Source: CAYOWQ01 sp964407695
GTDB lineage: Bacteria > Planctomycetota > Phycisphaerae > Phycisphaerales > SM1A02
Direction of reading: 5' to 3'
DNA: 64,000 nucleotides
NCBI GenBank assembly: GCA_964407695.1
Contig: CAYOWQ010000001.1
Coordinates: 186,001-250,000 of the forward strand
Positions 43,501-50,875 of this stretch are shown here, piece by piece. How positions within the stretch are numbered: the first letter of the stretch is position 1; each line of letters begins with the position of its first letter. The notes beneath the pieces are model-generated. The model did not search any database. It was not told the origin of the DNA and saw only the letters and a list, made by a program, of their open reading frames with translations. The position numbers were made by a program, and so were the translations under genes.

Positions 43501-46275
43501 ATGAACGGAATCGCTCGCGGCAAGATTGCTGGAGGCGTGTTCGACATCCTAGGAAGAATTGGCGGCGGCGTTGGCGCCCGAATTTGGATTGCGGCGGCGG
43601 CGGTGGTCCTGGCCGCGGTGGCGGGCGAACCGACGTGGGCGCAATCCGGGGAGCTGGTGCCAACGGCGATTTCGCCGTCGGAATCGGCCGCGCGGGCGAT
43701 GATGCAGCCGTTTCTGACTCCTGAAGAGAAGAAGACGCTGCGGGTGTTCCACGGGGTGTGGGATGAACGTGATCTGGATACTCCCGAGCGCGTGGGTATG
43801 GCGGCGATGGAGACGTGGGTCGGCCTGGAGGCGGCGATTGAGGACGAGGCGGTCCCGGCGGCGATGCGGGCGGAGATGGCGCTGCAGCGAGGATTGGCGC
43901 AGCGTGCGATGGAACTCGTGGCGGATGACGTCACCATTCGCGCCGGCCGCATTCGAGCCGAGGCACTGGCCATGCTGAACCGGGCTGACGAGGCCGCGGC
44001 CGAAGCGGAACGCAGTGCTGGGCTGGTTGATCCGAACAATTCGGAATCGGCGGCGGATCTGGTGGATTGGGTGCGCTGCCGCGAAGTGGAATGGATGTTC
44101 AGATCACCACCGGACGGTGAATACGACCGGATGATCGGGGTGTTGGGTCGGGCGGGCAGCCAGGTGGATCGATTGTACTGGCCGGCGAAACGAACCGAGG
44201 GACGACTGTTGTTCTCCAAGTCGAACCGCGAGGAAGCAGTAGCCGCATTGCACGAGACACTGGCGCTCAATCCGCGGTGTGCGGAGGCGTGGTACCTGCT
44301 CGGCAGGGTCGCACTCGACGTGTTTGACTTCGAGAGCGCTTCGGCCGCGGCGGAAGCGATCGGGCGGTTGAATGCAGCGCATCCACTGGCGACGCTGCTG
44401 CGGACGGAATCAGCGCTGGTGCAGAATGATCCGGAGTTAGCGCGAAGAACGCTCGACCCACTTCTGCGACGGGAGTCGTCGAAGCGAGAAGTGCTGGCGA
44501 TGGACGCCGCGGTGTGTGCGGTGTTCTATGACGAGACAGCCGTCGACGCGGCGATTGAGCGGTTCGACGCGGTTTCGCCGGGGTCTCCGATGGCGATCTA
44601 TGAGGCGGGACGTTTTCTGTCGTCGCAACGGCAGTATTCGTGGGCGGCGACGCTGCTCAACAAGGCGATCGAACGCCGTCCGGCATGGGCCGATCCGTGG
44701 ATCGAGCTTGGCTTATTGGAGATGCAGGCGGCGAGGGATACCGAGGCGAGAACAGCGCTCGAGAAGGCGCTGGCGCTTGATCGCTACAACAAGCGGGCGG
44801 TGAACTCCATGTTCCTGCTTGAGGAGTTGGAGAAGTTCAAGTCAATCGAGTCGAAGCACTTCATCATTCGATATCAGCCGGGTGTGGACGAAGTCACAGC
44901 GCGGCTGATGCCGGATGCGCTTGATGCGATGCACGAGATCGTGGCATCGAGATTCCATCATGAACCGGACCGCAAGACGGTGATCGAGTTGATGCCGGAT
45001 CACCAGTTTTTCTCGGTACGGATTACGGGCATGCCGTGGATTCACACGGTGGCCGCGTGCACGGGTCCGCTGATTGCGCTTGAAGTGCCCAAGGACGGTC
45101 CGCCTCAGAAGCACCTGGGGCCGTATGACTGGCTTCGAGTCCTTCAGCACGAATACACGCACACGATCACGCTGAGCCAGACGCGAAATCGCATTCCACA
45201 CTGGCTGACCGAGGCGGCGGCGGTGAGCATGGAGCCGGGGCCGACGGACTACAACACGTGCGTGATGCTGGCGAGGGAGTTGAAGACCGGCGGGCTGTTC
45301 ACCCTGGACACGATCAACTGGGGATTCATCCGGCCGCAGCGACCGATTGATCGTGGTCTCGCCTATGCGCAGGGGCATTGGATGGTGGAATTCATGAACC
45401 AGCGCTTCGGCGAGGAGGCGCTGGTGCGGTTGATGGGTGAGTACTACCGGGGTGAGCGCGAATCGAAGGCGATGGAGCATGTGCTGGGGGTTTCACGCGA
45501 TGACTTCATGAATGAGTTTCTGCCGTGGGCGGCGGAGCAGGTGAAGTCGTGGGGACTGGCGGCGACGCCATCAATCGATGAGTTGACGGACGAGTTGCGC
45601 GAGAAGGATCCGGTGTTGTCGGTCCTTAGTAGGCGATTGAAGGAGGAGTGGCTGACGGCGATCTCGATGGCGCTGGCGGAGCAGATTGGGGCGCCTGGCG
45701 ACGGCCGAACCAAGCCGCTGGCGCGGGCGGACTGGCCGATCCTGAAGAAGCCGCCGGTTCGCATTGATGACGAGACACTTGAGGAATGGATCGGGCGGTA
45801 TCCGGATCATCCGGATCTTGCGGAGATCAAGGTTCGGCGGGTGATGAACAACTCGCCGAATGACCCGACGGTGGCGCCGATGCTGGAGCGATATGCAACG
45901 CTGCGACCGGTTGATCCGTATCCACATCGGATGCTGGCGCAGCTCTATCTTGCAGCGGGCAGAGACGAAGAGGCGGTGCCGCATCTTGAGTATCTGGATA
46001 TCCGGGCCGACAAGGATGATTCGTTGACGCTCGAACTGGCCCGGATCCATCGAGCGGGTGGGCGGTATGAACCAGCATTGGAGGCGGTGACCAAGGCAGT
46101 ACGAATCAATCCCTACTCAGCAGCGAACCGGGAGCTGGCTGCGGCGATTGCCGTGGAGGCGAACCGCCTTGAGATCGCGCATGAGCACATCCTGGCGTTG
46201 ACGATTCTGGAGCCGGATCGGCCGCGGCATCACAAGCGACTGGAGGCCGTCGAGAAGTTGATGGGTGGCGGCTGA
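43501..46275 (+). CDS. Exported TPR protein with zinc metallopeptidase (MA-clan) domain
   Basis: 924 residues with a hydrophobic export segment at about 28-47. TPR-like helical repeats occupy about 70-440 (LALNPRCAEAWYLLGRVAL; IERRPAWADPWIELGLLEM). A gluzincin-like peptidase domain follows, with HEYTH (residues about 550-554) as zinc ligands and catalytic Glu, and downstream GLAYAQGHWMVEFMNQRFGE supplying the probable third ligand region. More TPR repeats close the protein (about 790-915). This combination occurs in proteins annotated as peptidase MA family in planctomycetes; its substrate is unknown. No ribosome binding site is visible at ATG 43501. Confidence 0.82.
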   Translation: MNGIARGKIAGGVFDILGRIGGGVGARIWIAAAAVVLAAVAGEPTWAQSGELVPTAISPSESAARAMMQPFLTPEEKKTLRVFHGVWDERDLDTPERVGMAAMETWVGLEAAIEDEAVPAAMRAEMALQRGLAQRAMELVADDVTIRAGRIRAEALAMLNRADEAAAEAERSAGLVDPNNSESAADLVDWVRCREVEWMFRSPPDGEYDRMIGVLGRAGSQVDRLYWPAKRTEGRLLFSKSNREEAVAALHETLALNPRCAEAWYLLGRVALDVFDFESASAAAEAIGRLNAAHPLATLLRTESALVQNDPELARRTLDPLLRRESSKREVLAMDAAVCAVFYDETAVDAAIERFDAVSPGSPMAIYEAGRFLSSQRQYSWAATLLNKAIERRPAWADPWIELGLLEMQAARDTEARTALEKALALDRYNKRAVNSMFLLEELEKFKSIESKHFIIRYQPGVDEVTARLMPDALDAMHEIVASRFHHEPDRKTVIELMPDHQFFSVRITGMPWIHTVAACTGPLIALEVPKDGPPQKHLGPYDWLRVLQHEYTHTITLSQTRNRIPHWLTEAAAVSMEPGPTDYNTCVMLARELKTGGLFTLDTINWGFIRPQRPIDRGLAYAQGHWMVEFMNQRFGEEALVRLMGEYYRGERESKAMEHVLGVSRDDFMNEFLPWAAEQVKSWGLAATPSIDELTDELREKDPVLSVLSRRLKEEWLTAISMALAEQIGAPGDGRTKPLARADWPILKKPPVRIDDETLEEWIGRYPDHPDLAEIKVRRVMNNSPNDPTVAPMLERYATLRPVDPYPHRMLAQLYLAAGRDEEAVPHLEYLDIRADKDDSLTLELARIHRAGGRYEPALEAVTKAVRINPYSAANRELAAAIAVEANRLEIAHEHILALTILEPDRPRHHKRLEAVEKLMGGG

Positions 46276-46322
46276 GGACGCGCGAGACGGAGGGCAGCGG
46301 CGGCGCCGGCATACGATTGATC

Positions 46323-46700
46323 ATGTCGCGACGCACGTTTCAGGAATTTCGCGAGGAGCGGGCCCGGGGGCAGGAACGGGTTCTGGACACGGAGCACCTG
46401 GGGATCAAGCGATTCTTTCGCTTGGATTCGGCGGCCTATGAGGACGGTCCGCTTCCGGGGCGGACGAAGGAACTCCTCGGCCTGGCGGCATCGGCGGTCC
46501 TTCGGTGCAACGACTGCATCGACTACCACCTCGAGCAGTGTGTCAAGCTGGGATACACACGAGCGGAGATTGAAGATGCATTGAATGTGGCCCTGGTGGT
46601 CGGCGGTTCGATAGTCATTCCGCATCTGCGTCACGCAGCGCTGAGTCTTGACGACCTGTTTGCGGAGAAAGAATCTGCACCCAGAACCAAAGCGAAGTGA
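46323..46700 (+). CDS. Carboxymuconolactone decarboxylase / AhpD-like protein
   Basis: 125 residues from ATG 46323. The CMD/AhpD active-site motif is present as RCNDCIDYH (Cys62, Cys65, His69), which in AhpD-like proteins gives thiol peroxidase or disulfide chemistry. The rest is helical (EIEDALNVALVVGGSIVIPH). It is first in a plus-strand run of four closely spaced genes ending in a type III polyketide synthase. Whether it acts in that pathway or in general redox defence cannot be told. Confidence 0.88.
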   Translation: MSRRTFQEFREERARGQERVLDTEHLGIKRFFRLDSAAYEDGPLPGRTKELLGLAASAVLRCNDCIDYHLEQCVKLGYTRAEIEDALNVALVVGGSIVIPHLRHAALSLDDLFAEKESAPRTKAK

Positions 46701-46717
46701 TGGGTACGGAGGCTGAC

Positions 46718-47137
46718 ATGAGCCAGAGACCGCAACTGACGATGTATTACGACGGGCTCTGCCCACTGTGCAAGCGGGAAGTTGCCTGGCTGAAGCGATG
46801 GAACAAGCGCGAGCTCGTCGCGTTTGAGGACTTCACCGCGCAGGAATTCAATGCGTCGGCGCATGGCTTCACCGAAGCCCAGCTGGTGAAGGCGATGCAT
46901 GCAAAGGACGCGGACGGGAAGGTGCTGGTGGGTGTGGCGGCGTTTCGGCGAGCGTATTCGTTGCTTGGTATTGGCTGGATGGTGAACTGGACGAACTGGC
47001 CGATCCTGAAGCCGGTGGCGGACCTTGGGTACCGAATCTTCGCGTGGATTCGACCGAGGTTGCAAGGCAAACCGCAGCCTTGTGAAGGGGACCGATGCGA
47101 GAAGCCGCTCGATGGACGATTCGGGGCGTCTCGATGA
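46718..47137 (+). CDS. DCC-family thiol-disulfide oxidoreductase (DUF393)
   Basis: 139 residues from ATG 46718, with GGAGG six bases upstream. The diagnostic MYYDGLCPLCKRE motif with a CPLC redox pair (Cys15, Cys18) is near the N-terminus, followed by the family's FEDFTAQEF and a hydrophobic middle ending RIFAWIRPRL. DCC proteins are thioredoxin-like and membrane associated. It starts 17 bases after the CMD gene and overlaps the next gene by four bases (ATGA), so it is clearly part of the operon. The C-terminal Cys pair (PCEGDRCEK) may be an extra redox or metal site. Confidence 0.9.
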   Translation: MSQRPQLTMYYDGLCPLCKREVAWLKRWNKRELVAFEDFTAQEFNASAHGFTEAQLVKAMHAKDADGKVLVGVAAFRRAYSLLGIGWMVNWTNWPILKPVADLGYRIFAWIRPRLQGKPQPCEGDRCEKPLDGRFGASR

Positions 47138-48234
47138 GCGACGAGCACGCTGATGCGGTGATCGTCGGCGGCGGGCCGGGGGGCGCTGTGGCGGCGATGC
47201 TGTTGGCGCGGCTGGGTTGGCGTGTCGTGCTGGCTGAGAAGGGGCCTGCGGATCGAGACAAGGCATGCGGCCACTGCCTCAGTCCGCATGCCATTGAACT
47301 TCTCGGGCGCATCGGACTTCGCCAAAGGGTGCACGCAATTGCCTGCGGCGAGACATCAGTGATTCAGGTGATGCTTGAACAATCAACCATCGTGCGCCTG
47401 CCGCTTCGCCACATGGGGCGCCCGTGTGAAGGCTGGGTGACTGGTCGGTCGCGGCTCGACCCGGTCCTTCGCGAGGCCGCCATGGAGTCGGGGGCGAAGG
47501 TGCATTGCAGAACGGCCGCGAGAATCGTTGAGAGGAACGCTGCTGAGACGCGCGTGCAACTCACCGGCGCGGGGTGGGATCGCGAGGTGTCGGCGGGGCT
47601 GGTGATTGGCGCGGACGGCCTGGGCAGTCGGGTGGCACGGGCGTTTGGGATGGCGAATCGGAATGCGGCGGGCCGGCGATTTGGTTTTGCAGGGGACCTG
47701 CCGATGCGGGAGCCGATGGCACAGGGAGAGGTTCGGATGCGGCTCGTTCGCCGTGGATACGTCGGCATGGTGCGGGATGGAGAGATGGTTCATTTCGCGG
47801 GAATGCTTCGGGCGGAGACCGAGTCTCCGGATGCGGTGCTGGATCGAATGGGGCTGGCACTGAACGGGAGGAGTTTTCTCGGCGCGGGGCCGATGCCTTG
47901 GCGGCCGCAATTGGTTGCGACGTCGAGGGCAGCGCTCATCGGCGATGCGGCCGGCTATGAAGAACCCTTCAGCGGCGAGGGGATCTACTGGGCGCTTCGT
48001 TCGGCGGAACTGCTTGCGGAAACATGTGCGGGTACGCGCCACTGGGATGAGAGAGCGGCAGCGCGATACCGCAGTGCATGGAGCGCCTCGATCGGGCGTG
48101 CGCAGGCATCATGCCGAAGGTTGGGCTGGCTTCTGGCTCGGCCCGGATTGTGCGGCGTTCTCGGGCGGGTGATCGCCGCGCTGCCTGCCATCGACTCGTG
48201 GGCGTTGCGACCTCTGTATCCCACACCATGCTGA
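47134..48234 (+). CDS. FAD-dependent oxidoreductase, geranylgeranyl-reductase/monooxygenase-like
   Basis: 366 residues from ATG 47134, overlapping the DCC stop as ATGA. It has an N-terminal dinucleotide fold ADAVIVGGGPGGAVAAMLLA, then an ACGHCLSPHAIELL segment and a VTGRSRLDPVLREAA motif. The second FAD motif RAALIGDAAGYEEPFSGEGI is near residue 270. These place it in the flavin monooxygenase / geranylgeranyl-reductase family. In known bacterial alkylresorcinol clusters (srs genes) a flavin hydroxylase acts after the type III polyketide synthase; the seven-base overlap with the synthase gene makes the same arrangement likely here. Oxidation versus reduction cannot be decided from sequence. 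Confidence 0.88.
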   Translation: MSDEHADAVIVGGGPGGAVAAMLLARLGWRVVLAEKGPADRDKACGHCLSPHAIELLGRIGLRQRVHAIACGETSVIQVMLEQSTIVRLPLRHMGRPCEGWVTGRSRLDPVLREAAMESGAKVHCRTAARIVERNAAETRVQLTGAGWDREVSAGLVIGADGLGSRVARAFGMANRNAAGRRFGFAGDLPMREPMAQGEVRMRLVRRGYVGMVRDGEMVHFAGMLRAETESPDAVLDRMGLALNGRSFLGAGPMPWRPQLVATSRAALIGDAAGYEEPFSGEGIYWALRSAELLAETCAGTRHWDERAAARYRSAWSASIGRAQASCRRLGWLLARPGLCGVLGRVIAALPAIDSWALRPLYPTPC

Positions 48235-49274
48235 AAACCGCGCGACGACCTCGAAAGTCCGGCAGACAGGCGCAGATTGCACTTGCGGGGATCGCCACGG
48301 CAGCGCCCAGCTTCTGCTGGCCCCAGACGGAGATCGCGGACCGGATGGCGACGCTTTGGCAACTTGAGGGAGTGAAGGCTGATCGCTGGCGTCGCATCGT
48401 GGAAGGAAGCGGGGTTGAGTTGCGGCATGCGGTGGTGGAGTGTGATGAAGCGATGTTTCTCACGACCGCGCAACGCATGGAGATGTTTGAAGTGCATGCT
48501 GGAGAGCTCGCGCATTCCGCGGCGGACATCGCGATGACCAATGCAGAGGTCTCACCGAGGTCAATTACCGACCTGATCGTGGTGACGTGCACAGGATTTG
48601 CCTCGCCGGGTGTGGACGTGGCCTTGGTCGATCGTCTGGGACTTCAGCCGACGGTGCGACGTACTCAGGTGGGGTTCATGGGGTGTTTCGGGGCGGTGAC
48701 CGGCCTGCGGGCCGCGATGGGAGCGGTGGCCGCAGGGGGTGGCGTGGCGCTGCTCGTGTGCGTGGAGCTCTGTTCGCTTCACCTGCGGCGCACCACCGAT
48801 GCGGAAAACATGGTGGCCTCAGCGCTCTTTGCTGATGGTGCGGCGGCGGCGGTCCTTTCACGCAGCGGCGGCGGGGCGATCGTCGGGAGGCTGGGAATCG
48901 GAGAGAGTCTGCTTCTGCCGGAAGGGCGCGACGACATGTCGTGGCGAATCACCGATGAGGGGTTTGCCATGACCCTCTCGCGTCGGGTGCCGCAGCGTAT
49001 TCGAGGTCATCTTGGCGCCTGCCTGGGCAGGGGACAAGGTTCCGTGGTCCTGCATCCGGGAGGCCCGCAGGTGATCGACGCGGCCGAGGAAGTGCTCGCT
49101 GGGGCCCGGCGGGTTGATCCCGCAGCGCGAGAGATTCTGAGACGTTTTGGAAACATGTCGTCGCCCACGGTGTTGTTCGTGCTGGAAGAAGCCATGCGCA
49201 ACGGCATGACACTCCCAGCCACGCTGGCGGCATTCGGCCCGGGGCTCTCGATCGAGACCATCGAGCTGTCGTAA
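48228..49274 (+). CDS. Type III polyketide synthase
   Basis: 348 residues from ATG 48228, overlapping the previous gene by seven bases. All three residues of the chalcone-synthase catalytic triad are present: Cys153 in GFMGCFGAV, His276 in VLHPGGPQVID and Asn309 in RFGNMSSPTVLFVLEE. The enzyme condenses an acyl-CoA starter with malonyl-CoA units to make alkylresorcinols, pyrones or similar aromatics. Length is near the usual 350-380. With the upstream flavoprotein it forms a minimal pathway; no O-methyltransferase is in the immediate run. Product and chain length cannot be inferred. Confidence 0.93.
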   Translation: MLKTARRPRKSGRQAQIALAGIATAAPSFCWPQTEIADRMATLWQLEGVKADRWRRIVEGSGVELRHAVVECDEAMFLTTAQRMEMFEVHAGELAHSAADIAMTNAEVSPRSITDLIVVTCTGFASPGVDVALVDRLGLQPTVRRTQVGFMGCFGAVTGLRAAMGAVAAGGGVALLVCVELCSLHLRRTTDAENMVASALFADGAAAAVLSRSGGGAIVGRLGIGESLLLPEGRDDMSWRITDEGFAMTLSRRVPQRIRGHLGACLGRGQGSVVLHPGGPQVIDAAEEVLAGARRVDPAAREILRRFGNMSSPTVLFVLEEAMRNGMTLPATLAAFGPGLSIETIELS

Positions 49275-49309
49275 TTTCCGTAGCACTGAATGCGGAGCGT
49301 GGAATTGAA

Positions 49310-49336
49310 ACGCGGCGACCGGTTCGGCCGCCGCGT
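49310..49336. terminator. Bidirectional hairpin between convergent genes
   Basis: ACGCGGCG (49310-49317) pairs with CGCCGCGT (49329-49336); the loop contains a further CCG/CGG pair. It sits between the polyketide synthase and metalloprotease stop codons. There is no long T run on either side. Confidence 0.5.
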
Positions 49337-49361
49337 GGGGGTGCGAGGTTTCCAGAGAACG

Positions 49362-50567
49362 TCAGTAGTTGTATCCAATGGCGTCGAACATCGCGAGATC
49401 GGCGGTTGAGAAATAGTTTGGATAATGCGTTTCGCCATAGGCAAGCGCGGGGTCCATCAGGCCGATATTGGGCACCTGCTCGCGGAAATGGCTTCCCTGA
49501 TAGGGGCTTCCATCCGACATCTTCCATTCGTTCGTGATGATGTCAGAAATATGCGAATCGTTGGGCGTGTTGTAGTCCACGAGTCGCGGTCGAATCTGGA
49601 ATTCGGCGTAGGTGTCGGGGTTGTAGTCACCGGAGCCATCGGTCGACTGAAAGCGGAACAGGTCGAGCGCGGTCAGCGAGTTGCCGGTCCAGTCGGTGGC
49701 GGAGGTGAATCCGAGCGAGTGACCTACTTCGTGAATCACCACGTCAACCAGCGACATTTTGTTTGATGGCACGCCGTTGGTCGGGTCGTAGTCCCATGCG
49801 AACGCCGTGTTAAACGTCATGCTCGCGGCGTTGCCGGTGACCGAGCCGATTGTTGATTTGTATGCAGCCTTCGTCCACCAGACGGTGCTGACATTGGTAA
49901 CCGTGCCCGAGTTCCCGTTGTAGCGAACGGGGCAGGTCGACCCAGTCGGCAGATACGACTGGATGACGTCGCCCGCTTCCTTGTTGTTGTTCAGGCCGTT
50001 GCGCGAGGTCGTATATGACGTCGTGGTGTAGTAGCTCGACGTGCTGCCCAGGATTCCCGAGCCCATGGTCTTGAACGTGACGCTGACGGTCACGGTGATC
50101 GGGTCGCTGAACAGCGACTCAAGATAGGCCTCGGCCTTGGTGAAGGCGGGAATGGCCGCGGTTGGAACGCTGGACCCGAGGCTGAACACGATATTGATGC
50201 CGGCTCCGGCCACGCCGCCTTCACCCGAGGAATCAATGATGATGACATCGTCGGGGTCCATCGAGGCGAATTCCGCGTCGTGCTGTTCGGCCAGCTTCTT
50301 GAGGTCGGCCTCTGTGGGCTTGGTGCGGTTGGGGCCGCACATGGGCATCCACACCTCGGTCCACTCGGTCTCAACCTCCTCGCCGGTGTCGTAAAGCGTG
50401 GCAATTTCGATGCCTTTCGGGACGCTGTAGGTCGCCATCGGCTTGCCGATGACCATGCGGCCGGCCGGTGTGCTCGATACTTCCTGCGCCGTCGCGGCAC
50501 TGGCCAAAACCATCCCCGAGAGACAGCCCACCAATCGCAATGATTGATTCCACTTCCAACTCTGCAT
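49362..50567 (-). CDS. Secreted zinc metalloprotease of metzincin type
   Basis: 401 residues with a signal peptide (1-28) and an AGGAG ribosome binding site. The zinc site is HEVGHSLGFTSATD (His279, Glu280, His283). The spacing to the third ligand resembles metzincins with Asp in place of the last His, and a later LMDP (IGLMDPALAYG) could be the Met-turn. The segment of about 100 residues after the site (YNPDTYAEFQIRPRLVDYN) and the C-terminal ADLAMFDAIGYNY are typical of a planctomycete/cyanobacterial secreted family known as NF038122. It has no dockerin and no membrane anchor, so it is probably fully secreted. Substrate unknown. Confidence 0.85.
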   Translation of the reverse strand: MQSWKWNQSLRLVGCLSGMVLASAATAQEVSSTPAGRMVIGKPMATYSVPKGIEIATLYDTGEEVETEWTEVWMPMCGPNRTKPTEADLKKLAEQHDAEFASMDPDDVIIIDSSGEGGVAGAGINIVFSLGSSVPTAAIPAFTKAEAYLESLFSDPITVTVSVTFKTMGSGILGSTSSYYTTTSYTTSRNGLNNNKEAGDVIQSYLPTGSTCPVRYNGNSGTVTNVSTVWWTKAAYKSTIGSVTGNAASMTFNTAFAWDYDPTNGVPSNKMSLVDVVIHEVGHSLGFTSATDWTGNSLTALDLFRFQSTDGSGDYNPDTYAEFQIRPRLVDYNTPNDSHISDIITNEWKMSDGSPYQGSHFREQVPNIGLMDPALAYGETHYPNYFSTADLAMFDAIGYNY

Positions 50568-50875
50568 GATGGAACTCCTGTGGACGCCTCGTCGCGTCCG
50601 GACGGCGGCGGCGAAACGGGCACCGTCACCAAGGTGATAAACTAGCGGGATTTCGGGATGATTCCAGTGAATTCATCCCTGGGGCAAAAGTTGCCGACGG
50701 TTCAGCCTCGTGGCGGGGTCCCGTCGAATGGCGGCACTGGACCCGGATTTGCCCGCGGGGCTATCCTCGCCCCTTGCATGCTGGGGAAATTAACCCCAGA
50801 CGGCCGATCGAAGCATGGAGCCGAACCGCGCGTCGAGCCGACGCCCGGCCCCGGACCCGCCACGGAAGGCCGACC
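50568..50875. other. Divergent intergenic region of 308 bases
   Basis: No gene was found. Two inverted repeats are visible: GGGATGA/TCATCCC (50656-50662 with 50674-50680), and CTGGGG/CCCCAG around AAATTAA (50781-50799), the latter about 77 bases before the topoisomerase start. Either could be an operator, but there is no direct support. Confidence 0.4.
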
